The notes beneath the pieces are model-generated. The model was not told where the DNA came from, did not search any database, and saw only the letters and a list, made by a program, of their open reading frames with translations. Below are positions 21,101-29,095 of a stretch of 64,000 bases of DNA, in pieces. Source of the stretch: Chitinophaga sp. Cy-1792 (GTDB taxonomy: Bacteria; Bacteroidota; Bacteroidia; Chitinophagales; Chitinophagaceae); contig NZ_VWWO01000003.1 of the NCBI RefSeq assembly GCF_011752935.1, forward strand, positions 124,001-188,000. The letters are read 5' to 3'. A program made the translations under genes and the position numbers. Positions within the stretch are counted from its first letter, which is position 1; every line of letters starts with the position of its first letter.

Positions 21101-21172
21101 GATGAAATGTACCACTGTGAAGACTTACAAGGTGGTCATCAACATGATGTAATTCAATCATCAGCTCTCTAA
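18116..21172 (+). CDS. Exported tandem amidohydrolase-family protein, 1018 residues
   Basis: Two amidohydrolase units in one chain after a signal peptide with a long basic n-region (hydrophobic core MLLMALLLAASQANAQ). Unit 1 (about 50-450) has the entry strand GKIVDAGAGAVIPKDAVVVDCKGKYIYPSFVDIYSSYG, where the usual HxH metal motif is absent. Unit 2 (about 590-980) has AGIIDEHSHIAI with an intact HxH, FITCHSY, HILEGYKVADKMKAHG and VTAINSDDAEMARR, so metal binding looks possible. C-terminal SMGSIKVGKDADLVLW is the family's typical closing strand. Substrates in this family include dipeptides and cyclic amides; none can be assigned here. It is followed after 10 bp by another family member. Confidence 0.85.
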   Translation: MKKAFEKPGMVFLSRRLTYALSRHRGKMLLMALLLAASQANAQATFPVNGVSEPKSGCFAFTHATIIKDPQTTLSDATLVIRDGKIVDAGAGAVIPKDAVVVDCKGKYIYPSFVDIYSSYGLGEPKRGGGSWNAAPQFLSNTKGAYGWNQAIRSEINAVSLFNTDNTKAASLRGAGFGTVLTQQQDGIARGTAALVTLADERENTVIVREKAAAAYSFDKGTSTQNYPNSLMGTIALLRQTFLDAQWYKNRPAKEGVNLSLQAWNDNQLLPQIFAVNDKWDAIRADKVGDEFGVQYIIKGGGNEYQRIADIAATKAAFIIPVNFPGAIDVEDPADARFVSLADMKHWELAPTEPGAFEKANIPFALTAADLKDVKQFLANVRKAIEYGLSEQKALEALTKTPASLIKSYDKVGSLEAGKLANFLITSGPIFKENTVLYQNWVQGNKYVVKADGWSDIRGSYAITLSPGTTVNVEIKGTPDKPQISVLQKDTLSGKIDVTDNLVNISLPVAKGSSASYRLNGLIAETWAGTGVDTANNSIRWTAALTKPFQEKSDSAKKKTPPQLSSVTFPFNGYGWEKLPQQQDILIKNATVWTNEKDGKLENTDVLVRNGKIAQIGKNLAAGNARVIDGTGKHLSAGIIDEHSHIAISKGVNESSQSVTAEVRIADVVNPEDVNIYRQLSGGVTASHLLHGSANAIGGQSQLVKLRWGQNAEDMKVTGNDPFIKFALGENVKQSNWGDRNTVRFPQTRMGVEQIYMDAFTRARDYEKQGPGKRRDLELDALVEILNSKRFITCHSYVQSEINMLMHVADTFHFHVNTFTHILEGYKVADKMKAHGAGAGTFADWWAYKMEVQDAIPYNAGIMQQVGVVTAINSDDAEMARRLNQEAAKSIKYTGMTEEEALKLVTLNPARLLHVDSRMGSIKVGKDADLVLWSDDPLSIYAKADKTIVDGIVEFDRQYDLQLRQRIAAERNRLIQKMLGEKKKGGATEKAAYHPDEMYHCEDLQGGHQHDVIQSSAL

Positions 21173-21182
21173 AAAAACAAAA

Positions 21183-22475
21183 ATGAAGAAACATTATATA
21201 TTATTTGCTGCGGCACTGTTAGGCAGTTTAGGCCAGCTCAGGGCGCAGGAAACCGTTTCTCCGGCGCCGGCACAGGAGAAAGCAGTATACCTCACCAATG
21301 CCGTTATCCACGTAGGGAACGGACAGGTGATCAGTAACGGTACCATTGCATTTGTTAAAGGAAAGATCACCGCAGTAGGCGCCAATATTACCCCTTCGGG
21401 AGATGCTACTGTACTCGATTTGAAAGGACAGCATGTATATCCGGGTGTGATCGCGCCGGCAACCAACCTGGGCCTGGTGGAATTCGAGAGTGTACGCGCT
21501 ACCCGTGATGAACGCGAAGTAGGGGAGATCAACCCAAGTGTACGCTCCCTGATTGCATACAACACTGACTCAAAAGTAATCAACACCCTCCGTTCCAACG
21601 GTATACTGCTGGCTTGTGTAACACCTGAAGGTGGTATCATCAGCGGTACTTCTTCTGTTGTGCAGCTGGACGCCTGGAACTGGGAAGATGCTGCTTACAA
21701 AGCAGATAATGCATTGCATTTCTATGTGCCACGCTTGCTGTCTATCGGTGATGCCTCCAATGATCCACTGAAAAATGCATTCGCTAAAATTGAAAGCGTG
21801 CGTAGCTTTTTCCGTGAAGCCAAAGCCTACCTGGCAGAAAGCAAACATGAAGCAACAAACCTGAAATATGAAGCGATGCGCAGATTGTTCAACAAAGAGC
21901 AGAAACTCTTTGTACATGCAGATCTGGAAAAGGAAATGCTGGTAGCAGTTAATTTCGCGAAAGAATTCAATATCGATGTGGTAATTGTTGGCGGATCAGA
22001 TGCATGGCGTATGACCGACATCCTGAAAAGCAACAACATCGCTGTTATCCTGAATCAGCCACACAGTCTGCCTATCATGCAGGATGATGATGTGGACCAG
22101 CCTTACAAAACAGCAGCGGTGCTGCAAAAGGCAGGCGTGCTGTATTGCCTGAGCAACGAAGGATTCTGGCAGCAACGTAACCTGGGCTTCGAAGCCGGTA
22201 CAGCCGCTACTTACGGCCTTTCTAAAGAAGAAGCACTGGCAGCGGTAACGATTAATGCGGCTAAAATTCTGGGTATCGATCAGCAGACAGGTACACTGGA
22301 AAATGGTAAGGATGCAAACATCGCAGTAAGCAACGGCGATATGCTCGACATGCGTTCCAGTGTGATCACGCATGCATTTATCCAGGGCAGGGAAATCAAC
22401 CTGGATAATAAGCAGAAGCAGTTGTACAGGAAGTATGAAAAGAAATATGGTTTAAAAGAGTATACTGGTAAATAA
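21183..22475 (+). CDS. Exported amidohydrolase-family protein, metal motif missing
   Basis: 430 residues with a signal peptide (MKKHYILFAAALLGSLGQLRAQ). It has the family's edge strands (YLTNAVIHVGNGQVISNGTI; GTLENGKDANIAVSNGDM), but where active members read PGxIDxHxH this one reads YPGVIAPATNLG, so both metal-binding His are missing. LVAVNFAKEFNIDVVIVGGSDAW keeps a barrel strand without the usual His. It resembles unit 1 of the preceding 1018-residue protein in this loss. The 10-bp gap implies co-translation; a non-catalytic partner role is inference. Confidence 0.83.
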   Translation: MKKHYILFAAALLGSLGQLRAQETVSPAPAQEKAVYLTNAVIHVGNGQVISNGTIAFVKGKITAVGANITPSGDATVLDLKGQHVYPGVIAPATNLGLVEFESVRATRDEREVGEINPSVRSLIAYNTDSKVINTLRSNGILLACVTPEGGIISGTSSVVQLDAWNWEDAAYKADNALHFYVPRLLSIGDASNDPLKNAFAKIESVRSFFREAKAYLAESKHEATNLKYEAMRRLFNKEQKLFVHADLEKEMLVAVNFAKEFNIDVVIVGGSDAWRMTDILKSNNIAVILNQPHSLPIMQDDDVDQPYKTAAVLQKAGVLYCLSNEGFWQQRNLGFEAGTAATYGLSKEEALAAVTINAAKILGIDQQTGTLENGKDANIAVSNGDMLDMRSSVITHAFIQGREINLDNKQKQLYRKYEKKYGLKEYTGK

Positions 22476-22485
22476 TATTTCCTTA

Positions 22486-22507
22486 CTGCGCGCAGCGCGG
22501 AACCATC
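22486..22507 (+). repeat. GCA-loop extragenic palindrome, degenerate copy
   Basis: CTGCGC-GCA-GCGCGG pairs with one mismatch. Bases 22488-22507 match 45003-45022 exactly over 20 bases. It lies 10 bases after the stop of the amidohydrolase gene; the second hairpin seen in the 45001 copy is decayed here. Confidence 0.7.
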
Positions 22508-22545
22508 ATACTGATCAGTTGCAAAAAATTAAACGCTGATAAACA

Positions 22546-22585
22546 AAAAACAGGCTGTCTCTACCCGGTAGAAACAGCCTGTTTT
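22546..22585. terminator. Bidirectional terminator between amidohydrolase and tyrS
   Basis: AACAGGCTGT pairs with ACAGCCTGTT, with an inner TCTACC/GGTAGA stem, and is flanked by A and T runs. The two genes converge on it. Confidence 0.82.
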
Positions 22586-22603
22586 CATTCAAGCATAAAG
22601 CAA

Positions 22604-23887
22604 TTAAATCGCTTTCAGCAGATAATAATTTCTTTTTCCTTTCTGGAAGAGAATATATTTATCACGCAGCAGTGCAGTAGTGTTTATCACTGTTTCAATG
22701 CCGTCGATTTTATTTTTGTTCATGCTAACGCCGCCACCCTGCACCATTTTGCGGGCTTCGCCTTTACTAGGGAAGATCCCTGTTTCTGCCAGCAGTGAAA
22801 CAATATCTTTACCGGCTTCCAGATCAGATTTTGGAACTTCAACCTGTGGAACACCAGCAAGTACATCGAGGAGCTGCTCTTCATTCATTTCCACCAGTAA
22901 TTCGGCAGTATCATTTCTAAAAAGCAGCTCAGATGCCTTTACCGCAAATTCATACTCTTTTTCACCGTGAATGAAGGTCGTTACTTCCTGTGCCAGGCGC
23001 TTCTGAAGGCTGCGTTGTCCTGGGTTTTCGCGGTGCTGTGCAATCAGTTCTTCTACTTCAGCCTGTGGCAGGAAGGTGAATATTCTGATATAGCTTTCTG
23101 CATCCACATCGGTCGTATTCAGCCAGAACTGGTAGAACTGGTAAGGGGAGGTGCGTTTAGCATCCAGCCATACAGTTCCTGATTCTGTTTTACCGAATTT
23201 GGTACCATCTGCTTTTTTGATCAGCGGACAGGTAAATGCAAAGGCTTCTCCGCCGGCTTTACGGCGCACCAGTTCAGTGCCGGTAACGATGTTACCCCAC
23301 TGGTCTGAGCCACCCATCTGCAGTTTGCAGTTTTTGGCAGTATATAGATGATAGAAATCGTATCCCTGAATCAGCTGATAGGTAAATTCTGTGAAGGACA
23401 TACCATTGTCTCCTTCAATTCTCTTTTTTACAGAGTCTTTCGCCATCATATAATTGACGGTGATGTGTTTACCAGTGTCGCGGATGAAGTCGAGGAAGGT
23501 GATATTTTGAAACCAGTCAAAGTTATTCACCATTTCCGCCGCATTAGGTTTGGCAGGATCGAAGTCGAGGAAGCGTTCGAGCTGGGCTTTGATACCGGCA
23601 ACATTTTTTGCCAGTGTTTCGAGGTCCAGCATCTTCCTTTCTTCTGCTTTAAAAGATGGATCTCCTACCATGCCTGTAGCTCCGCCTACTAAAGCCAGTG
23701 GCTTGTGTCCTGCCTTTTGCAGGTGTACGAGCAAAAGAATAGGTACCAGGCTGCCGATGTGCAACGATTCCGCAGTAGGATCAAAACCAATATAGGCAGT
23801 GGTCATTTCCTTTTGCAGTTGCTCTTCAGTGCCAGGCATCATATCCTGAAGCATACCCCGCCAGCGTAGTTCTTCTATCAGATTCAT
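22604..23887 (-). CDS. tyrS: Tyrosyl-tRNA synthetase
   Basis: 427 residues, a class Ic bacterial TyrRS. It charges tRNA-Tyr in the cytosol. The Rossmann core has [17 protein letters not shown] (HIGH-type signature HIGS), [11 protein letters not shown], the tyrosine-binding [12 protein letters not shown] and [10 protein letters not shown], and the KMSKS-type loop KFGKTESG. The C-terminal S4-like RNA-binding domain ends with [18 protein letters not shown]. The gene stands alone, with its own promoter motif at 23916-23923 and a shared terminator downstream. Confidence 0.98.
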   Translation of the reverse strand: MNLIEELRWRGMLQDMMPGTEEQLQKEMTTAYIGFDPTAESLHIGSLVPILLLVHLQKAGHKPLALVGGATGMVGDPSFKAEERKMLDLETLAKNVAGIKAQLERFLDFDPAKPNAAEMVNNFDWFQNITFLDFIRDTGKHITVNYMMAKDSVKKRIEGDNGMSFTEFTYQLIQGYDFYHLYTAKNCKLQMGGSDQWGNIVTGTELVRRKAGGEAFAFTCPLIKKADGTKFGKTESGTVWLDAKRTSPYQFYQFWLNTTDVDAESYIRIFTFLPQAEVEELIAQHRENPGQRSLQKRLAQEVTTFIHGEKEYEFAVKASELLFRNDTAELLVEMNEEQLLDVLAGVPQVEVPKSDLEAGKDIVSLLAETGIFPSKGEARKMVQGGGVSMNKNKIDGIETVINTTALLRDKYILFQKGKRNYYLLKAI

Positions 23888-23915
23888 GATTTTCTTGATA
23901 TATTTTTCAATGTTG

Positions 23916-23923
23916 CAAACCTA
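23916..23923 (-). promoter_or_regulatory. Promoter -7 element of tyrS
   Basis: On the minus strand TAGGTTTG matches TAnnTTTG. It lies about 29 bp before the tyrS start. No convincing -33 TTTG was seen. Confidence 0.55.
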
Positions 23924-24049
23924 CAGAATTATAGCGAGCCTTGTGATACTATTTCGTTTTACGTAGTTACACTTAGTTTTTTATGTTTTAAAATCATATG
24001 TAAACTTTTCTAGAATATTAAATTATTTATTATGTTAATATTTACTATG

Positions 24050-24057
24050 TAAATTTG
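24050..24057 (+). promoter_or_regulatory. Promoter -7 element of lipoprotein gene copy 1
   Basis: TAAATTTG matches TAnnTTTG and is conserved, with its surroundings, at 25368-25375 before copy 2. The shared block from TGTAAACTTTTCTAGAATAT onward makes it a good promoter candidate. Confidence 0.6.
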
Positions 24058-24105
24058 CCTCGCGAAATCATTGTTAACTACATTTTTGAATTATTAATTC
24101 AACCT

Positions 24106-25197
24106 ATGAAAAAGTACATGTTAATCGGAGCCGCTTTGTCTGTGGTATTTTTTGCGTGCTCGAAAAAAGATAGTGACAAACCCACAGGTCCTATTGATCC
24201 TACAGTTCCTACTGACACGCTCCCCGCCACTAAAACCTACGATGCATCAGCTTTAACTGCCGCTTCTGTAGCCAGCCGTGGTACAATTGTAAAAGGAGCC
24301 CTGCCAGCGGCTTCTGCTGCTACCGGCACCCCGGTATTGTCTTCAACAATTGCTGAGGATACCTACAGTGCTATTGCAGGACGTTACCTGATAATTCCGC
24401 TGACACTCACCAGCGGCCAGATAACAGGTGCTTATGTACAATTCCAGGGTGCAGACGCTTACTTCAAAGTTGATTTCAGCAGCAAAACAAACGGCCGTGT
24501 GGCTAACCCAAGACCAGTATTTGGCCGCGATATCTATGGCGACGGCAGGGATTCTGCAGTTGTGATCAAAATGCCAGCTGATCTACCTACCAGTACATTG
24601 AAAGTGCTGATTTCCGTTTATGATAAAGCAGGTAATGCCAGCAAAAGCATCACGGTAAATGCAAACGTCTTCAATACAGCCAGCAGCGCAGATAGCAAAG
24701 CACTCAGTGGTAAGTGGTCTCTGGTAAGAACTCAATATATAGATAAATATACCAATTTACCTTTCGATTGGGAATATCCGTATGTTAATCATTATCGCTA
24801 CGGCTTCTACACCTGCATTAATGGCAAACTTTCTGAGACCGATGATTCAACAGTTACCGGTGCTGTCAAAATAATGAGAAGCAACTGGAAAACGAATGAG
24901 GAATATACCCAACTCAACGCCGACGGTAGTGGAAAACATGTTTACAGCGATTCATTATACGTGCTGAAAGCTGATAATACCTGCAGTTCCCGCAATTATG
25001 AAGCTAGTAACGACACTGGTAATGAGGCACTGGGCTGGTATTATAATGCGACCACTAAAAAATTATATATTATCAGTGATGTGATCATATATGACACTAA
25101 AGACTTCTCCGTAGAAGTATACGATGCGAAAGTGGAAAATGGTAAACTGATTATTACCGGTGAAGGAGGTGATATTACCGAACTCGAAAAGAAATAA
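24106..25197 (+). CDS. Lipoprotein with possible lipocalin-like C-terminus, copy 1
   Basis: 363 residues from ATG 24106 (upstream TTG at 24055 is inside the promoter block and is unlikely). MKKYMLIGAALSVVFFACS is a lipoprotein signal with lipobox Cys. A Pro/Thr-rich linker follows, then a domain shared with copy 2 (SVASRGTIVKGALPAASAAT; AIAGRYLIIPLTLTSGQITG), then LSGKWSLVRTQYI and TQLNADGSGK, which suggest a lipocalin-like barrel used by many Bacteroidota lipoproteins. I do not recognise a specific family. It is a single-gene unit with promoter and terminator. Confidence 0.78.
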   Translation: MKKYMLIGAALSVVFFACSKKDSDKPTGPIDPTVPTDTLPATKTYDASALTAASVASRGTIVKGALPAASAATGTPVLSSTIAEDTYSAIAGRYLIIPLTLTSGQITGAYVQFQGADAYFKVDFSSKTNGRVANPRPVFGRDIYGDGRDSAVVIKMPADLPTSTLKVLISVYDKAGNASKSITVNANVFNTASSADSKALSGKWSLVRTQYIDKYTNLPFDWEYPYVNHYRYGFYTCINGKLSETDDSTVTGAVKIMRSNWKTNEEYTQLNADGSGKHVYSDSLYVLKADNTCSSRNYEASNDTGNEALGWYYNATTKKLYIISDVIIYDTKDFSVEVYDAKVENGKLIITGEGGDITELEKK

Positions 25198-25214
25198 TAT
25201 AAAAACATACGCAT

Positions 25215-25253
25215 AAAAAATCCCGTGTCTATTGAGTAGACACGGGATTTTTC
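25215..25253. terminator. Terminator of lipoprotein copy 1
   Basis: AATCCCGTGTCT pairs with AGACACGGGATT around a 7-base loop and is followed by T-rich sequence. Almost the same hairpin occurs after copy 2 at 26522-26560. Confidence 0.88.
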
Positions 25254-25367
25254 TTATATATTATATCTTGAAACATACACCTATCTGCGTAGTGCTACAT
25301 TTTTTCGTTTTACGTATGTAAACTTTTCTAGAATATTTAATTATCTATTATGATAAAATTTACTATG

Positions 25368-25375
25368 TAAATTTG
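25368..25375 (+). promoter_or_regulatory. Promoter -7 element of lipoprotein gene copy 2
   Basis: TAAATTTG, in the same context as the element at 24050, 49 bp before the start. The upstream block of copy 2 lacks about 36 bases that are present in copy 1. Confidence 0.6.
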
Positions 25376-25423
25376 CCCCGCAAATTTATTATTAACTATA
25401 TTCTCGAATTATTAATTCATCCT

Positions 25424-26506
25424 ATGAAAAAGTTCATGTTAATCGGAGCCGCTTTGTCTGTAATGTTCGTGGCCTGCTCTAAAAAAGATGATGATAAAAC
25501 AACTGTTCCTGTAGCCCCTACTGACTCTACAGCCCCCGGTACTAAAATCTACAATGCATCAGCATTAACAACTGCTTCTGTAGCCAGCCATGGTACAATT
25601 GTAAAAGGAGCACTGCCTGCTGCTTCTGCTGCTACCGGCACCCCGGTATTGTCTTCAACAATTGCTGAGGATACATACAGTGCTATTGCAGGACGTTACC
25701 TGATCATTCCACTGACACTCACCAGCGGCGAAATAACTGGTGCTTATGTACAGTTCCAGGGTGCAGACTCCTACTTCAAAGTTGATTTCAGCAGAACTAC
25801 GAACGGCCGTACCGCTAACCAAAAAACATTATTGGGCCGTAGTATTTATGGTAACGGTAACGATTCTATAGTCGCAATCAAAGTGCCTGCTGATGTAGCT
25901 ACTGGTGTCGTGAAAGTCCTGATATCCGTTTATGATAAAGCTGGTAATGCCAGTAAAAGCATTACGGTAAGTGCAAACCTTTTCAATACTGCTGCCAGCG
26001 CTGAAAACAAAGCCCTCAGTGGAAAGTGGTCTGTATCAAGACATAGAGATGTAAACCATTACACCAATACAATGGGCGATTGGGTGAATCCATTTGTTTA
26101 TGTTTATAGCAATAGCTTCTACATCTGCAAGAATAATAAACTTACCTATACTTCTGATTCAACAGTTGCCGGTGCTACCAAAATAGCAACCACCCGCTGG
26201 ATAATGAATGAGCAATATATACAACTCAACGCTGATGGTAGCGGAAAGTCTGTTGCCAGCGCTTCATTAGATATTCTGAGTGATAATAATACCTGCAGTT
26301 CCCGTAATTACGAGAGTCATGTCAGTGCAGGTAGTGATGTACTAGGCTGGTATTATAACCCAACCACTAAAAAATTCTATATGATTGGAGACTTGATGGC
26401 CGTAGATGCTAACGCCTTTTATGTAGGAGAATACGACGCGAAACTCGAAAATGGTATACTGACTATCAGCGATGAGGATGGTACTACCGAATATGTAAAG
26501 AAATAA
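25424..26506 (+). CDS. Lipoprotein with possible lipocalin-like C-terminus, copy 2
   Basis: 360 residues from ATG 25424, paralogue of the gene at 24106. The lipobox region MKKFMLIGAALSVMFVACS and the first ~200 residues are nearly the same in both, including long runs of identical DNA. After LSGKWS the two sequences diverge sharply, with only islands such as QLNADGSGK, NTCSSRNYE and LGWYYN kept. Surface location is inferred from the lipobox. The unit, promoter through terminator, was duplicated in tandem. Confidence 0.78.
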   Translation: MKKFMLIGAALSVMFVACSKKDDDKTTVPVAPTDSTAPGTKIYNASALTTASVASHGTIVKGALPAASAATGTPVLSSTIAEDTYSAIAGRYLIIPLTLTSGEITGAYVQFQGADSYFKVDFSRTTNGRTANQKTLLGRSIYGNGNDSIVAIKVPADVATGVVKVLISVYDKAGNASKSITVSANLFNTAASAENKALSGKWSVSRHRDVNHYTNTMGDWVNPFVYVYSNSFYICKNNKLTYTSDSTVAGATKIATTRWIMNEQYIQLNADGSGKSVASASLDILSDNNTCSSRNYESHVSAGSDVLGWYYNPTTKKFYMIGDLMAVDANAFYVGEYDAKLENGILTISDEDGTTEYVKK

Positions 26507-26521
26507 TCTAACGGCATAAAA

Positions 26522-26560
26522 GAAAAATCCCGTGTCTATTCAGTAGACACGGGATTTTTC
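26522..26560. terminator. Terminator of lipoprotein copy 2, shared with rfbD
   Basis: GAAAAATCCCGTGTCT pairs with AGACACGGGATTTTTC. It lies between convergent genes and has A/T runs on both sides, so it can stop transcription from either strand. Confidence 0.88.
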
Positions 26561-26573
26561 TTTTATAATCATC

Positions 26574-27440
26574 TTACAGGAAGCTTAAACATTCCTTCAG
26601 GCTGTCGCGCCAGTAAGGAATAGTAATGCCAAAGGTTGCCCTGATTTTTTCTTTGTTAAATACACTGTAGGCTGGCCTTTGAGCCGGCGTAGGGTATTTG
26701 TCGGAAGTGATCGGGTTTACTACTGTAGTAGCACCGGTCAGCTCTTTAATAGCCACTGCGAAATCGTACCAGCTGGTTACGCCTTCGTTGCTGTAGTGGT
26801 ATACACCGCCAAACTGTTGTTCAGGAGCTTCAGCCACGCGTTGAACCATCTGCAGTAATACTTTCGCCAGGTCGCACGCATAGGTAGGAGTGCCAGCCTG
26901 ATCGAATACCACATTGAGTTCCGGTCTTTCTGCCATCAGCTCTTTCATGCGTTTGGCAAAGTTCACCGCAAATTCGGAATACAGCCACGCAGTACGAACG
27001 ATGATGTGTTTCGGATCTGTACCTGTTACAGCTGCTTCTCCGCGCATTTTGGAACTGCCATATACGCTCTGTGGATCTACTTCATCACTTTCGCGATAAG
27101 GTACATTTTGTTTTCCGCTGAAAACATAGTCAGTGGAAATCTGCACCAGTACCGCATTGTGTGCAGTACAAACTTCTGCCAGTGCCAGCGGGCCCTGGAA
27201 GTTGAGCATATAAGCTTTGTCCTCGTCGCTTTCTGCTTTATCTACTGCCGTATAGGCGGCACAGTTAATACAGTAGTCAACCTGGTTATCGGTAAAATAT
27301 TGTTGTAAGGCAGTACCACTGGTGATATCCAACTCTTCGTAATCTGTATAGAGCAGGTTGAGTTCAGGAAACTCACCGGCAATTTTCTTCAGCGACTGAC
27401 CTAATTGTCCATGTGCACCGGTAACAAGAATATTTTTCAT
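26574..27440 (-). CDS. rfbD: dTDP-4-dehydrorhamnose reductase
   Basis: 288 residues, last step of dTDP-L-rhamnose synthesis: NADPH reduction of dTDP-4-dehydro-L-rhamnose. Short-chain dehydrogenase fold with ILVTGAHGQLGQSLK at the start, NCAAYTAVDKAE, STDYVFSG and the catalytic Tyr in VYGSSKMRGE. Last gene of the six-gene minus-strand operon, 8 bp after rfbC, and ending at the shared terminator. Confidence 0.96.
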   Translation of the reverse strand: MKNILVTGAHGQLGQSLKKIAGEFPELNLLYTDYEELDITSGTALQQYFTDNQVDYCINCAAYTAVDKAESDEDKAYMLNFQGPLALAEVCTAHNAVLVQISTDYVFSGKQNVPYRESDEVDPQSVYGSSKMRGEAAVTGTDPKHIIVRTAWLYSEFAVNFAKRMKELMAERPELNVVFDQAGTPTYACDLAKVLLQMVQRVAEAPEQQFGGVYHYSNEGVTSWYDFAVAIKELTGATTVVNPITSDKYPTPAQRPAYSVFNKEKIRATFGITIPYWRDSLKECLSFL

Positions 27441-27448
27441 ATCAATTA

Positions 27449-28009
27449 TTAGCGATTATAAACAAAGTTGTGGGAGATGTCTGCCAGTTTAGGCAATACC
27501 AGGTCTTTTTCAGAAACCACGGCATCTTTAAGATCGATGCCCCAGTCAATTTTCAACGCCGGATCATTAAAGATAATTCCTCCTTCGCTGGCTTTATGAT
27601 AGAAGTTATCGCACTTATACATTACTTCGGCTGTCTCGCTGATAACGGCGTAACCATGTGCAAATCCTTTAGGAACGAGCAATTGCAGTTTGTTTTCTGC
27701 ACTGAGTTCAATAGCAAATGATTGTCCGTAGGTAGGAGAGCCGGTGCGGATATCTACTGCCACATCAATGATACGGCCTTCGAGTACTCTCACCAGTTTG
27801 GTTTGCGCATATGGCTCCAGCTGGTAATGCAATCCGCGTAATACACCATAGGTGCTTCTGGCCTGGTTATCCTGTACAAATGAATAGTTTACACCTGCTG
27901 CACTAAATGTATTGGCATTATAACTTTCGAAAAAGTATCCGCGATGATCGCCATGTACAACGGGTTCAAATACTAACAGGTCTGGAATATGAGTTTCTTT
28001 AAAGGGCAT
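27449..28009 (-). CDS. rfbC: dTDP-4-dehydrorhamnose 3,5-epimerase
   Basis: 186 residues, cupin-fold epimerase that converts dTDP-4-dehydro-6-deoxyglucose to the rhamno form. Seen: PDLLVFEPVVHGDHRGYFFESYN, FVQDNQARSTYGVLRGLHYQ with the catalytic His, VDIRTGSPTYGQ, LLVPKGFAHGYAVIS and YKCDNFYHKASEGGI. It lies 8 bp after rfbB and 8 bp before rfbD, consistent with one transcript. Confidence 0.97.
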   Translation of the reverse strand: MPFKETHIPDLLVFEPVVHGDHRGYFFESYNANTFSAAGVNYSFVQDNQARSTYGVLRGLHYQLEPYAQTKLVRVLEGRIIDVAVDIRTGSPTYGQSFAIELSAENKLQLLVPKGFAHGYAVISETAEVMYKCDNFYHKASEGGIIFNDPALKIDWGIDLKDAVVSEKDLVLPKLADISHNFVYNR

Positions 28010-28017
28010 ATAGTTGA

Positions 28018-29073
28018 TTATCTTTTCTGGTATTGCTCGTTATAGTATTGTTGATAGTTGCCGCTGGTTACATTATCCAGCCATTCTTCATTGGAAAGGT
28101 ACCACTCTACTGTTTTTTCCAGTCCCTCTTCAAATTGCAGGGATGGTTCCCATCCAAGCTCTTTGTTCAGTTTGGTGGCATCGATGGCATAACGTAAATC
28201 ATGGCCGGCACGGTCTTTTACGAAGGTGATCAGCTGCGCTGATGTTCCCTGAGGACGGCCTAATTTTTTATCCATGATATCGCAGAGTAAGTGGATCAGA
28301 TCAATATTCTTCCACTCGTTGAAGCCGCCAATATTGTAGGTTTCACCGGTTTTACCGTTATGGAAAATAGTGTCGATGGCACGGGCATGGTCATTTACGT
28401 ATAACCAGTCACGTACATTTTCACCTTTTCCGTACACAGGAACCGGTTTGTTGTTTTTGATATTGTGAATGGCCAGTGGTATCAGCTTTTCAGGGAAATG
28501 ATGAGAACCATAGTTATTAGAGCAATTGGATATAATCGCAGGAAGATGGTAAGTATGGTAGTAGGCCATCACAAAATGGTCTGAGCTGGCTTTTGATGCA
28601 GAATACGGGGATCTTGGATCGTAAGGTGTTGTCTCATGGAACAGGCCTTCTTCTCCCAGTGAACCATATACTTCATCGGTAGATACATGGTAAAACAGTT
28701 TACCGGCTTCATTTCCCTTCCAGTATTTACGGGCAATGTTCAGTAATACTGCGGTACCCAGTACATTGGTTTTAATAAATGCAAGCGGGTCCATAATAGA
28801 TCTGTCTACATGACTTTCTGCTGCCAGATGAATTACACCATCAAACTGGTATTGCTGGAATAATTGATCAATAAAAGCTTCGTCTGTAATATCTCCTTTT
28901 TCAAAGATATAATTAGGTTGATCTTTAATGTCGGACAGGTTTTCCAGATTGCCGGCATAGGTTAGTGCATCCAGGTTAACAATCTGATAATCTGGATATT
29001 TGTTCACAAATAACCGAACAACATGAGATCCAATGAATCCTGCACCGCCGGTAATTAAGAGTTTCCGCTTCAT
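28018..29073 (-). CDS. rfbB: dTDP-glucose 4,6-dehydratase
   Basis: 351 residues. It oxidises and dehydrates dTDP-glucose using bound NAD. The nucleotide-binding start is KLLITGGAGFIGSHVVR, followed by HLAAESHVDRSI, STDEVYG (Thr, Asp, Glu active-site set) and YSASKASSDH with the catalytic Tyr and Lys. Its substrate supplier rfbA is not in this operon. It lies 22 bp after the UDP-xylose-synthase-type gene. Confidence 0.97.
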   Translation of the reverse strand: MKRKLLITGGAGFIGSHVVRLFVNKYPDYQIVNLDALTYAGNLENLSDIKDQPNYIFEKGDITDEAFIDQLFQQYQFDGVIHLAAESHVDRSIMDPLAFIKTNVLGTAVLLNIARKYWKGNEAGKLFYHVSTDEVYGSLGEEGLFHETTPYDPRSPYSASKASSDHFVMAYYHTYHLPAIISNCSNNYGSHHFPEKLIPLAIHNIKNNKPVPVYGKGENVRDWLYVNDHARAIDTIFHNGKTGETYNIGGFNEWKNIDLIHLLCDIMDKKLGRPQGTSAQLITFVKDRAGHDLRYAIDATKLNKELGWEPSLQFEEGLEKTVEWYLSNEEWLDNVTSGNYQQYYNEQYQKR

Positions 29074-29095
29074 GTTTATTAAAATCTATGTTTTT

